Shown: piece by piece, positions 9,971 through 20,887 of the stretch
Position numbering within the stretch: the stretch's first letter is position 1
How the letters are laid out: each line of letters begins with the position of its first letter
From: Palaemon carinicauda
Taxonomy: Eukaryota > Arthropoda > Malacostraca > Decapoda > Palaemonidae
Reading direction: 5' to 3'
Assembly: GCF_036898095.1 (NCBI RefSeq)
Contig: NC_090745.1
Coordinates: 81,949,766-82,013,765, forward strand
DNA: 64,000 nucleotides
Program-made: the position numbers and the translations under genes
Notes under the pieces: model-generated
Database searches by the model: none
What the model saw: only the letters and a program-made list of their open reading frames with translations
Told to the model about the DNA's origin: nothing

Positions 9971-11085
9971 GAGCCGGACACAAGATCATGGTACTGCTGC
10001 ACAGTCTGTGAACTGTCAACCATGGGGAAGCGAGGAAGTACAGTGACAACCCGAAGCTGTCTAGACTGTCTGGGTCGTACAGACAACCCCTTATCGGGTA
10101 GCTAAGGTTGCCGTACTGCGTCACAACAAGTCACTCCTGCTGGTTGTTGAACGTCTTCCCAGTGACACACTGACTCCGTAAACAAAAAATCCTCTAACAA
10201 GGACTAAGTTTGGGCTGCATGTCTTGCAACACAGCTCAAGGACTATGGGAGCAGGTGTGGTAACAGACGGGATTAGCGACTGAAGTGGGACCATTACCTT
10301 CCCTGGAAGCATGTTATGCTTAAATAAAGGTCCATAGGAGGCTACGCAGCTAAAGGCTCCTCTCCAAATGACAGAGTCCTCAAGGGAATATCAGAAGGAG
10401 GGAGAAAAGCACTTTCTCATCTACAGGGACCATATCCGAGAAAAGCTAAGTTCTCTCAGTGAGGGTTACACTGTGCAAACGCAGCAGACTAGAAGGCAAC
10501 GTTAAGAAACTGCTTGACAGTCTAGTGAGTTGGCAACAACCAAAGATGTGTGACTGAGAAGCATGCGGTAAGGTATGCAGAGCCTGTTGTATGCAGAGCA
10601 TGCTGTAAGCAGAGCATGCTGTAAGCAGAGCATGCTGTATGCAGAGCATGCTGTATGTAGAGCATGCTGTAAGGAGAGCAGAGCGTGTTGCATGGCGTGT
10701 AACATTTCTCAGAAATTCCATGACCAGTGCTAGAGTGAGTAATATCGCATTACCGTCCATTGAAAGTGCACGTGCCGAGGGAATTGATTTAGACTGTTTT
10801 GTTGATGAATTTGATAGCCGGCATGATAATCGTAGAATTAAGCTACACTAAATGTACTATAATCTACTTCACCTCCGGAAAGGGAAACTCGCCCTGTTGG
10901 CAACACTGCATTACTACATGCATGCTTGCAAGGGGTTTAATATCAACATAATATTACCTTACATTCATAACTCATGATTTTTGCCATATTTGCGATTTGT
11001 TAAAAATATATTGCAAGGAATACAAATATATTTTTATATAAGTAATACAAATAACCTCCATTATCATAATGTTTGAAAATGGAGG
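9965..11085. other. Non-DIRS sequence replacing the middle of element B
   Basis: Element A has gag C-terminus and RT N-terminus here; this copy has about 1.1 kb with no resemblance to either. It contains a 16-bp minisatellite (10574-10690) and otherwise nothing recognised. It could be a separate insertion plus deletion, or template-switched sequence captured during reverse transcription. Confidence 0.6.
10574..10690. repeat. 16-bp minisatellite, unit TATGCAGAGCATGCTG
   Basis: Six consecutive full 16-bp units and one degenerate unit differ at one to three positions. Each typical unit contains the palindrome GCATGC (or AGCATGCT). Short frames seen across it are products of the periodicity. Confidence 0.9.
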
Positions 11086-12240
11086 TAAGGTATGCTGAAC
11101 AGCAGAGTCAGAACGAGCTGGAACAACAATAGTTGTGGTTTCCTCTTCAAGACTCTGTTGAGGGAACACCTGAGGCTCAGTCTGCAAAGGCTGATCAAAA
11201 GAAGTCGCATGGGTGGAGGAGGCTGACTCCTGGCATGAGTGGCTGAACTCAAGGGTTGCGCTTGCTGAGTGGTTGGCGGATGCGCAGTAGCAAGTTCCTG
11301 AGGAACGAGTTGAGGTTCCTGCGGTGTGAGCTGAGAGCGATGAGGTAGTGGCTGCGCAGAACGCAGTAAATGTCTCGCAAGTTGAGGCTCCTGAGGCGCA
11401 AGACTAAGGTGTTGAGGTGCTTGCCTTGAGGAGGGTTGAGCTCGCTGCAGCGAGAGCTGAGGAGACTGACTCATGGATGGGAGAGGTTGTTGTACCTCAA
11501 GCGAGTGTTGCCTCACTGGTGGAACAGCAAGTGGAAGCGGAGGAAGAGAGGTATAAGCCTCCTGTTCCCATTGCTGAGGTTGCCTTAAGGAAGGCGGAGG
11601 GAGCTGCACACCACTGGAAACAGTAAACTCAGAACGTGGCTCAACATCGTACGCCTGGCAGGCAGTACTGCGGTCAGGCGGAGCGAGCGCAGGAGGAGGC
11701 GCAACCTTCTCAGCCTGACACTCACGCATCAAGACCGTAAGTTGTGACTGCATGGACTGCAGTAGAGTCAACTTGGGGTCGGCAGACACTAAGGTCTGCT
11801 GAGGTAAAGCCTTAACAGCAGAGATCTGTTGCGGCAGAACCTTACTCCTCTTAGGCGGAGTGCATTCAACTGATGACTGCGGCGAGTCAGAGCTAACCCA
11901 ATGACTGCATACGGGTTGTTGAACTCTTAACTTCGTACGTCTGGCATAGGTCTGGACTTTACGTTTAAGAGGTCTTGAGACCTGAGACCAGCGTTTTCTC
12001 CCCGAAATTTCTTCTGCAGACGAGCAAAATAAGGGCTCAATCGTCTGCGGGTGGGAGTGACGGTCTCTGTAAGACACGCCCGCAACCACCGAGGATACTT
12101 CTGTGCGCCGATCAAGGCCTGCCGAACCCTTTTGCCCTTCGACATTGCTTCTCCCCTGGGCTTGGGAGCTTGCAAGAGGTCCCGGACTGGGAGGACGACT
12201 GGCACGCACAGAAGTACCCTCACGCACAACACTGACACAC
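11064..12240 (-). pseudogene. DIRS B gag remnant
   Basis: The minus-strand frame parallels residues about 165-560 of the element A gag: VREGTSVRASRPPSPGPLAS, RRTEVSSVVAGVS, and the Gln-Pro-rich stretch LPPPSLRQPQQWEQEAYTSL. The Cys-rich N-terminal module and the C-terminal third are absent, and after about 11200 the frame shifts. Sequence similarity to element A is high where both exist, so the two copies belong to one family. Confidence 0.8.
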
Positions 12241-13370
12241 TTTGCGCTAATCACTTATCACTTTGATTTTCTGTTTGCACTTATTTCACTGAACTCGAAA
12301 CTTTAAGTGGTTTGTACCTGAAACACGCAATTCTATCCTTTCTCAAAAGTTAGTAATTGCGAAAACAGAATTACAATGTAACAGAAAAATCTAATGAAAG
12401 ATAAATAATTCAGTGGCTGGAAAGAGACTAAACACTAGATCACTCTAGAAACGTTTACCTTCTTCCCCTAAAGAGACTAAGGAGAAGAGCAAAAACGATA
12501 ACAACGTTACTCGCTTGAATGAAACGTTTATCCTCCTCTTTCTCCCTCCGTCTCTATCTCTCTCTCTCTCTCTCTCTCTTGACTTTGAACCTGAGAGAAG
12601 AGCCCAATCATATATATCGTTAAAACATATTATTGTTAAAGGAAAAAACTGAAATATTTCCCAAAATGAAAAGTTCCTTTATTAGAATTAAAACCATTAA
12701 GTTAAGAAAGAATGAACAAAACGCTAGACACGGTTACTCTTACTGCAACGTGACACCGTGAAAATTCTCTCTCTATCGTAACGATAGAGCGCAAGTTGAA
12801 CGTTCTGAACGTCAACAACTGCAGAGACAAAACAAAACGTTAGTTCAACTTTGAAAACAGTACGAGACTATCAAAGAAATTCTTTCAAAAACATTAAAAT
12901 AGCATAATATGTTAACAGGTAAAACCGAAATGACGGGCTCAATGTTAATTAACTTCGGTACCAAGAAAAGACCGCCTACTATTAGGAAAGGTCGAATATA
13001 AACAAATATAAAAATTAATTTTAATAAGTTTATAATAAAAGTAAGTTAATCGAAGAGGCCTATAAAAGGCGGAGAGATATAAAATAAATCTATAACAAAA
13101 CTAAGAAAGAGAGTCTATACTCTCTTAGACACCAACACTTCCGTCTAAGGGAAGGGTCGGCCATTTAAAGGTGAAAGAGAGTTCATACTCTCTTCGTCAC
13201 CATAAAAATTAAATTAATTCCAAACGCTAGCTAAGCTAACATAGAAGTTTCCAGTATAGCGAATAGCTGCAAATTTAGAGAAATACTTCACCAAACCGTG
13301 AACAATACTCCAAAATCATAAGCGTATCCAAGAACGTCTAGCCGGAAGCACGACAGAGGAAAAAGTGAGG
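12241..13370 (-). other. DIRS B leader with short TC tracts, no gene
   Basis: This non-coding stretch lies between the gag remnant and the 5' terminus. It is much longer than the about 230-base leader of element A. Only the last part (from about 13210) is similar to the element A leader. A short (TC)n tract at about 12558-12580 and AT-rich sequence make up the rest. Confidence 0.5.
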
Positions 13371-13529
13371 TGGCGACAACAACAAGTACTGTAGTACCTG
13401 GCCACAGGTGGCGCTTGTGAGTACACCCCCTTCTAGTATAGTGATAGCTGGCGTATCCCTCCCGTAGAATTCTGTCGGGCAACGGAGTTGACAGCTACAT
13501 GATTATCGGGTAAGTTTAATATTGAAAAA
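13371..13529 (-). repeat. 5' terminal region / inverted terminal repeat of DIRS B
   Basis: This block matches 5270-5419 of element A and, inverted, 6950-7110 of the mini-element. The outer about 38 bases are repeated inverted at 7218. Confidence 0.8.
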
Positions 13530-14188
13530 GCCCCATTTCATATAAAATAGATTACAAATATTTTACTTTATCATATTACAGTAGTCTGCATAATACTGTA
13601 AAGTTCAGTACAGTATGTTGTTGTTATAGTCGTGGTGATGAAATTCTCACGAAACAAAAACACGCCATTTGTTTACAACAGCTGATTCATTCTCTCTCTC
13701 TCTCTCTCTCTCTTCGTGTTATACAATACTTACATTTAGATGAAGAAACTAAAATTAGTTTTCTTAGTGTCAATTAAATACGAAACGAAAAAATTAGGCC
13801 GAGTCTACATCCATTTCAATCATAGCTAAAAATACGGCATCCGATTTCATCGGCAAACCACTATTTTTTGGGAAATATCATTTTATTCTAGAAAACTGCC
13901 ACTCTTTAAATAGTTAATTGCACATTAAGAAAGCGTGTACTTTTGTTTTTAAATTTCGGGTGTGTTTTAAAAATCGAGTATTGTTGACTTCTTTTTGTTT
14001 TACTTTTGGCTGTGATTAGATCAGCTGTCATCTAGCTGCCGCTCTTGAGTGTGTACGAATACACTAACAAAGTATCATTTATACCATTTCTTAACTTATT
14101 CAAACCGTCTACAGTATACAGTTGATATTACATAAGCACCAATGTGTTATAACCTATCATATTTTTTTGGTTATTACATTTAAACCCC

Positions 14189-14189
14189 C

Positions 14190-14252
<63 letters not shown>

Positions 14253-14268
14253 CTCTCTCTCTCTCTCT
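14189..14268. repeat. (TC)n microsatellite
   Basis: A nearly pure TC/CT tract of about 80 bases lies in the right arm of the pogo-like element. Confidence 0.97.
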
Positions 14269-14541
14269 GTGGGCTACTTTTCACTACCTCCCATTCCTTA
14301 CCTCTCTCTATCTCTCTAACAAATGATATCTTTGTTGCTCCTCAAAGTTTCATTTATATTGAAAATCGATCATGATTCAATTTTCCTTACTTTCTCCAAT
14401 CTCGCACCATCGGTCACATCGCGGTATTTTCGATATTTCCGGAAAATCCGCAATATATGTATATACATGGGTTATGAAAAAAATCCGCGAAGTGGTGAAT
14501 CCGCGATGGTCGAACCGCGAAGTAGCGATGGTTCACTGTAA

Positions 14542-15221
14542 TACCCACGTATACATATTATGTTTGACCCAAGGGTTACACGTTTTATTATAAGACATCT
14601 TATAAAATCACCTCATTTTTTATTCCCATTAAATATTATTTATCACACACTCCATTTTATCTTGCTATATTACTTTTATACATTTTGTTATTACCTTGTC
14701 ATGCACAGATTTCACATAAATACTTGCTCTGGACAAGTTTCCCATTCTAGTTCATTCATATTTACTCTCTAGACTCCGTTGTTTTTCCGTTAACCAATCA
14801 CGAACCCATACGTATGGAAAGTTTGCACAGGGGGGTTAATATTTCCCAACCCCAACCTTCCAACAAATTCTTTTCCATGGAAACCTTTGTCCAAATCAGG
14901 TCTGTGTTAGTTCAAGTGAGGTCTTTTTGTGTATTTTACGATGGATGTTATAGAAACTTGTAACGACTGCAATATTCCATACTTAGAAGCATTTCGGTGA
15001 ATTCTTTGATACGTCATCCAAAGTTGATAATTTTCTTAAATCTCATAATGTAATAGCCAAACGTTTAAGATAGCTAAGACAAAGAAGAAACGGCGATGTG
15101 GATATACAGAAGTTGAGACGTCACAGTCACAGCACCCCGGTGACCCACAAGTTTCGTCGTCCCGGTCATAAAAGCAAGTGATTAATTTCTTTAATCTTAA
15201 TGTGTTAGTTTTACTAGTTTT
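14542..15221. other. AT-rich sequence without recognised gene
   Basis: No coding frame with recognisable similarity was seen on either strand. Short frames here lack motifs. Confidence 0.5.
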
Positions 15222-15425
15222 TGAGCGTGCGCAGCTCAACATTACCGCTTGCCAGTACATACGAGCTTGATGTTTAATTTTCCTGCGAGCAAAGCGAGCC
15301 AATGGCGGAACAAGAAGTATTATATTTAGTGTTGCTAATGTTAATGTAATTATCGTAACATTGCTAATGTTAGCGTGCGCAGCTCAACATTACCGTTTGC
15401 CAGTACTTGTGAGTGAAGTGAGCCC
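15222..15425. repeat. Direct duplication, ~147-bp spacing
   Basis: GTGCGCAGCTCAACATTACC followed by a GCCAGTAC core occurs near 15228 and again near 15374 with a few differences. Both copies are followed by GAG(C/T)-type sequence and a (G)CGAGCC/GTGAGCC motif. GCTAATGTTA-type motifs sit between them. It is an imperfect tandem duplication of unknown origin. Confidence 0.7.
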
Positions 15426-15461
15426 TAATTGGAACAAGACCCATTATATTTAAACATTTTA

Positions 15462-15653
15462 ACAGAAAATATGTTTTCCTATTGTAAATAACGTGATTCA
15501 ACCGGTTTTCACCTTCATTTCAACCGCAACAACAACAACCAGTTCAGCTACTTGAAGTTAGTCGAACTGGTTGTTCTGTTTGTTTGTAGTTGAAATGAAG
15601 ATCAAATTCAGTTAAATCACATTATTTACTACAGGAAAATATATGTTTTCTGT
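15462..15653. repeat. 192-bp foldback (imperfect inverted repeat)
   Basis: Arms of about 80 bases run from ACAGAAAATATGTTTTCCT (left) to its near reverse complement ending at 15653, with the central arm motif AACCAGTTC/GAACTGGTT and a loop of about 20 bases. It has the appearance of a short foldback MITE; no target duplication was identified. Confidence 0.75.
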
Positions 15654-17452
15654 CCGAAATGATAATCTGTAATATAGTAAAACTATACCAGATTGGTTTC
15701 CACATTACTTGATATATACATAGCCGAGGTAAATTTGGTCATCCTGTGTTAACAAAAATTTTAAAATTGTTTAGTTTCTGTAGTTTTGAAGTAATTATTA
15801 TTCTTTACAATAATTACTATTACATTTTTTTCTTATGATTCTTATAAATATCATAGATTAGATATTTGTGCATCCAATGTTAGCTTTATTTTGTTTGATA
15901 GAGCTTTTAATATAGAGGAAAAAATCAGTTTTTGAGATATCCATTGTAGATGCCAATTAGTGAATTTCAAACCAAATCCTCTGAAATTTGTAGCATCATT
16001 TTTGATGCTGACTGTACTACAATAAACGTTTACCTAAAATTCTACAGCCTTTTAACCTAACCTACTGCAGGATATGAACATTGTCTAAATGTTTTTAATG
16101 TCCTAATATGATAGAATATCCTCCATATCCTTAATTTATTCCTGGCAAAAATACATATGTATGTGGTAAACTGAAGCTTGGGCCCCACAATGAAAGTTTA
16201 GCCTAGCCTATCAGATAACTTCACCAGAACTGAAAACCAGGCTAGTTACTGTACTATTACGTTCCACCTGTCTAACAGTAACTGCCACACGGCCTACTTT
16301 GAAAATTTCGAATAAAATTTAAAGGTTTTGTCAAGAATTACCTAAAAATAAAGTACAAAACGTAAACATTGTCAATCAGCTGAGTGATTGCGTAGTCTTC
16401 CATTGCTTAACCCACTTATCGGCCGGCCTCTTTCTAAATACACTAGAACCTACCTAGGAAATAAGATACAATTCAATAATATGCTACCTACCACAAGGGT
16501 TCGTAGAGCGTTTGGTTTAAGAGCATTTGTTGCCATTATTAGCAAATTAATGGGGATTTCTTGTTGACTTTCGCTCGAACAGCTGACCGGAGGCAACCTA
16601 TCGTTTCTCAAGAAATGGTTGCCTTCAAAGACTATCGTACACTCATTGTAAGATTCTCGTGCTAAACATTATAGTTTTATTAAATAACCAAATTACTTGA
16701 GAATAAGTTATATAAGAAATCAGAATATTTAAATTCCACATAAAACACACATTATAAGGTGTTAATTGAGTGTATATATATTTATTTTTGTAAATTGATT
16801 GTGATAACATTGAGAATTTTGACCTGGTTGGTAGTTATCGTACTTTCGTACTATGAATATGAACATGATTCTGGCAAATTATTCAGCTTAACATACAAAG
16901 GATTTTATACCTGATAAAGAGAAAGAAGCTTGTCTTCTCATAGATTTTTTCCTTTATTTATCAAATAATATATTTTATGATATATCTTTCTAATTATTTT
17001 AAAACAAATTGTTACAAATGCTTGATTAGAATGCTACGAAAGTCATAATTACTATACGTATGCTGTTGCTTTGCTCTATGCATTCTCTTTGCTACATTCA
17101 CGCAATAATTCTCGAAATAACATGAAGACAGTAAAGGTTATTAATTATTATTCGAATCTATCCTCTGTTTCAAAGGTTCTAAAATACGTAATTCCCGAAT
17201 AAATAGTCAGTCACTTTGAAGAAATAGAAGCTTTTCCAGACAACCAATCTGCTCACAGAAAATTGTACTTTACGGAGGTAGCCGTCTGTCATTTTGTAAG
17301 TGAAATGCTGCAGATAATACTTTGGTTACTTTACTTTAAGGACTGCTTAACTGATCCTGGACAGCAAGGGAACCCTACTCTAAAGGACCTCCACGGTCGT
17401 TTTATGATGCTCATTCGGGAGCATTTAACATTTCACAGTGTGTATTGTTCGC
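15654..17452. other. AT-rich sequence without recognised gene
   Basis: About 1.8 kb of AT-rich DNA in which I recognise no protein motif, RNA gene or repeat terminus on either strand. Confidence 0.5.
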
Positions 17453-17965
17453 TTACTGTTTGATCACCACTATCATAACACTCGCAGGATAAGTCTTCAG
17501 TTTCCTCCTGAAATCCTTAATATCTTCGATTATTCAGATGTTTCGTGGGAGCCTATTGTATAGTCTCGGGTCTACATATTTAAAGGCTACAGAGCCTACA
17601 GTAGACATGTATCTAGGCTCTAATAGTTTGAAACCATCTGTAACTATTCTCGTGTCAGGACGATCTGTTGGCTGCACAATATGTAGCAATTTTCTTAGAT
17701 ATTTTGGACCGGTTATGATAACTTGATTGGTTATTGTACGTATTTTAGATCCAATTCTCGCTTTAATCGGCAGCCACTGTAGATCAATTAGTATAGGAGT
17801 GATCCTTTCTCTATGTGGGATACCTTTTATCAGTCTTGCTCCTCTCTATTATGTTTTGTAATTTCTTAAGTTATACTTTAGGTAGACTGTAGTAGATGGA
17901 GTTGCAGTAGTCAATTCTGGCAGTTACACAGTTTATCTCAAGTTTCTTCTCAGAATATTCATCCA
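17453..17965 (-). pseudogene. Non-LTR retrotransposon RT C-terminus (CR1/L2-like)
   Basis: Minus-strand translation gives IDYCNSIYYSLPKV near 17920-17880, then LIDLQWLPIKARIGSKIR near 17775-17745 and VDPRLYNRLPRNI near 17540. The pattern (L/I)DYCN...LP, followed by HWLP(I/V)K.RI..KI and a terminal R.YN.LP segment, is the conserved tail of RTs in the CR1/L2 group of LINEs. Stops after PRNI and elsewhere, a lost frame between the first two motifs, and the absence of palm motifs mark it as a 5'-truncated dead copy. It is transcriptionally opposite to the element starting at 18185. Clade placement is an inference. Confidence 0.7.
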
Positions 17966-18184
17966 GGTACTTTTCTTATAAAAACAATCTTTCTTTTGTG
18001 ATAACCAACAGTTTTTACTACATTCGAAAGGGTTGGCCTCACCAAGTGAAGGGTTGTTTTGCGCTAACTCGGTTCACCATTCACCTTGGGCCGTGTTTTT
18101 AGATTGTGTCTCGTTTATAAAACAATTGACAAAGATATTAGTTGATCTCATGGAGAGACTAAAGTAAGAAGAAATAAGAAATTG

Positions 18185-19355
18185 TACATCATTTCTGCCC
18201 CTCACCCCCTATACGGTCCTAAATGTCAAACCACGGACAGACACACAAAGAAGTGGATAGGATGTGATTGCTAAAGGTACTATCATAAGAAATGTGTGTC
18301 TATAGTGACATGCATCAGTGATAAAGAAGTATTAAACTTGAATTGGATATGCCCATACTGCGTTGGCGAAGCCTGCACAACTAAGTCACATACTTATATT
18401 AGAATTGGAGGAGCAATTGAGAGTGAGGGCCATGCTTTAAGTGCACAGGAGGCGAGAATGGATGAATTGGAAAAACAAGTTGCGGAGCTCAGTGCATACA
18501 CAGCAAATTCTACCCAGACTACTGACCTTAGGGAGAAAGTTGATCATCTATCAATGAATAATGAATCAATTAAAAAAAACCCTTCAAACACTGGTGAGCC
18601 ACCCCCCAAAAAACAGAGAAAATAACTTACGCCGACAAGTAAAGGAATAAAAATCTACTCAATTAACGCAACAACTAAAATTACTGAAAAAAATGAGGTC
18701 GAACATGCACTTAAAGACATCCCAATACTTAATACAAGGTCAACCTCAAATGGAAATGTAAACTTCGCAAATGAGAAGATCAGTGAGGAAGCTGCAAAAA
18801 AAAATTCAGACAATGGTTGTCGACACTGAGACGTGAAAAATTGGAAAATTAAAACCAAAAATAATGATATGCAATGTTTAGAATGATGAAGATGAAGTAG
18901 TGAATGCATTAATTCAAAGGAATAAGTACCTGGACCAAATCCAAAATACAGAAGAGAAGATAAGTGTGGTATTGAAGAAAAATGCTGCAGGTGGGACTAC
19001 CCACTATGTGTTGAAATGGGATCCTGAAGTTCGGAGGGCTATTCGTGATAATGGGGACGAAGTTATGTTACAATGGGGTACTTATAACATGCGTGATAGG
19101 TACCATGTGATCACCTGCTACCACTGTCAGAGGTATGGGCATCTTGAAAAAGATTGCAAGTCTAAGAATGATGATAAGGTCTGCGGGAAATAATCAGGAA
19201 AACATTCCACCAAGGAGTGTAATTCTCAAATGTCAAAGTGTATTAACTGCACGAAGTTAAACAAACCAAATGACCACATAGTAAATTCAAGAGATTGCAA
19301 AGCTTTTGACTTGGAATTAAAAAGACTAGCAGAAAACACTGATCATGGATACTAA
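18185..19355 (+). pseudogene. ORF1 (gag-like) of non-LTR element: PHD-type finger and CCHC knuckles
   Basis: Around 18250-18370 the frame reads KKWIGCDC, stop, RYYHKKCVSI, then LNWICPYC, which has the C-x-C...H-x-x-C...W-x-C-x-x-C spacing of a PHD finger with one in-frame stop. Downstream is a coiled-coil-like segment (EARMDELEKQVAELSAY) and a Lys-rich tail. After a frame break, 18900-19355 encodes WGTYNMRDRYHVITCYHCQR, with the knuckle CYHCQRYGHLEKDC and further Cys pairs (CINCTKLNKP...DC). PHD plus zinc-knuckle ORF1 proteins occur in several LINE clades, where they bind element RNA. At least two stops and a frameshift make this a pseudogene. Confidence 0.7.
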
Positions 19356-20249
19356 GGACATCATAAACTGTGGCTATGTAAATATTGAATCTGTTCGTAA
19401 TAAAGATATTTAAATTCGAGTATTGATAAACGAAAATACATACTAGCATTATCTGAAACGTGGTTGAATAACTTTGACAAGGCTAAGATAACTGAAATGA
19501 CCGCCCCCCCCCCCCCCACACACACACACATTCTTTCACATTCCGAGAGAGTGTAGGTCTGGTGGGACTGTCGGGCTCTTCATTCATAAAAGTTACTCAA
19601 ATCTCAAAATATTGAAAAAAAAAAAAAAAAAATAGTGTAACAAACTTTAAATAGATAGAAATAAACTTTACGTAAACAATCAGAAAAATGTCCATTGTAA
19701 CAGTTTACAAACCTCCGAGAACAAATGCCAGTATCTTTGAAGAATTCAGTGAACTCATTGAGATAATTATCATGGACAAACATTAATTAGTTGTTTGTAG
19801 AGACTTCAATCTTTGGATGGATGACGCAACAAATCTTGATGCTTTAGCATTTAGTGAGTTATTGGAATCATATGAGTTGGTGAATAATGTCGACTGTGCA
19901 ACCACTTTGGCTTGGCATACATTGGACCTAGTTTTGAGTGATGGAATGAATAATATTGTAGGCTATCTGACATAGATGTAGAAGAAAATTCATTATCTCC
20001 CCAGTACACAAACTTATTACCTTCAGGCTACCTCTACAAAAAGAAAGAAAAAAAAAACAATGCAAACTTCTCTCCTACTGTATTTATTGAAGAAGTCACA
20101 AAGAAAATGAATGATGCTATCAACATTCCCTGCGATCTTGATAATTAGCATGTGTTGGGAGCTATGTATGTTGACTGCCTTACGAGCACTTATAATAGAG
20201 TGAGTAAAGGTGAATACGATACCATGTGTCCACTAATGGAAAAGACTAT
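19356..20249 (+). pseudogene. Endonuclease domain relic of the non-LTR element
   Basis: Readable segments include LALSETWLNNFDKAKITEM (about 19447-19503) and TVYKPPRTNASIFEEFSELI, followed by VVCRDFNLWMDDAT and LDLVLSDGMNN. These correspond to the SETWL, GDFN and DLV conserved blocks of apurinic-like endonucleases in LINEs, which nick target DNA to prime reverse transcription. The key Gly of GDFN is replaced by Arg. A C-rich/CA-rich tract (19502-19530) and a poly-A run (about 19616-19632) interrupt it. At 20249 the frame breaks at a Gypsy insertion. Confidence 0.65.
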
Positions 20250-20359
20250 TGTGGTATCATGTAGTCCCATGTAGCTATGAATAAAGGGCAGTCTCTACCT
20301 AGCACCCAAGCCATCAAGTCCTGTCTTTTAATCACTGCAACCTCTTGCATATTATATCA
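20250..20359 (+). repeat. 5' terminal repeat of the Gypsy element (110 bp)
   Basis: It starts TG and ends CA, with an AATAAA motif near 20280. Only the last 36 bases (20324-20359, ending ...TGCATATTATATCA) recur at the 3' end of the element. It is short for a Gypsy LTR, so either the 5' LTR has lost internal sequence or the two LTRs are recombined. Confidence 0.55.
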
Positions 20360-20887
20360 TGGTGGCAGCGTGGTAACGCACCCCACGCCATTCCATCAAC
20401 AAACCCGGACCATAGAGACACTTTACATACCTCTCCTGTCCGTTATAACTGAAAAGAGGACTCATAATCAGCCCGAGTTTATTACCAGCGGCCGCAGACG
20501 ACGCCATTTTCACCCAACGGCAACCGGACAAAGACTGTCATACCGGCCCTGATAACAACCGTACATAACTTATATCATCAGGATATGGCATAGAATGGAC
20601 ATTAGTGCACCGTGATTACAGTGAGAATAGTGAAGAAAGTTGTGAATAGATTACTTACAAATATTTTGGCCATTGTTATCCGCGCACTACTTCACAAAAT
20701 GAGCCAAACAACGACGTACATTCAGCAGTGTAAACAAAACTGAAAACCGTGCCGACTACCAGTGACAAATTTTTGTAGTGATTTCCATACTCTTATTATA
20801 TGTCTCTCTTTGTGAACCGTAAACTGTGTTATTAATCCAATTACTATCTATCTATTGTGTAACACCCTCTCGAAACCAAATCCAATC

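Larger units (their letters stand above)
7218..13529 (-). mobile_element. DIRS-like retrotransposon B, end to end but degenerate
   Basis: Both ends carry the same inverted terminus, TTTTTCAATATTAAACTTAC: left at 7218 reading inward on plus, right at 13529 reading inward on minus. Between them, on the minus strand, lie the leader (12241-13529), a gag remnant (11064-12240), an RT remnant (9340-9970), the RNase H and recombinase N-terminal region (8273-9330) and the recombinase C-terminus (7640-8275). About 1.1 kb between gag and RT is unrelated sequence replacing the gag 3' end and the RT N-terminal half. At 6.3 kb it is near full length but non-functional. Confidence 0.8.
6158..14538. mobile_element. 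pogo/Tigger-type DNA element ends, interrupted by DIRS insertions
   Basis: The left end CAGTGAACCCTCGTTTATCG (6158) is preceded by TA. The right end, read in reverse, is CAGTGAACCATCGCTACTTC and is followed by TA (14539-14540). CAGTGAACC-type ends with TA duplication and repeated CCGCGA motifs are typical of Tigger/pogo-like MITEs. Subtracting the nested DIRS-derived units (6926-13529) leaves about 1.8 kb (6158-6925 plus 13530-14538) with no transposase frame, so it would be non-autonomous. That both ends belong to one insertion is an inference; only about the first 24 bases are mutually similar. Confidence 0.55.

Noticed and set aside
10574..10690. CRISPR-like array of 16-bp repeats
   Set aside because: Repeats are directly contiguous without unique spacers, and the context is a eukaryotic retroelement.
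10446..10760. 104-aa minus frame with Ala/Leu/Thr/Tyr repeats
   Set aside because: It is produced by the 16-bp minisatellite read in frame.
15036..15302. 88-aa minus frame as a host peptide gene
   Set aside because: It has no motif, overlaps a direct duplication and has no supporting context.
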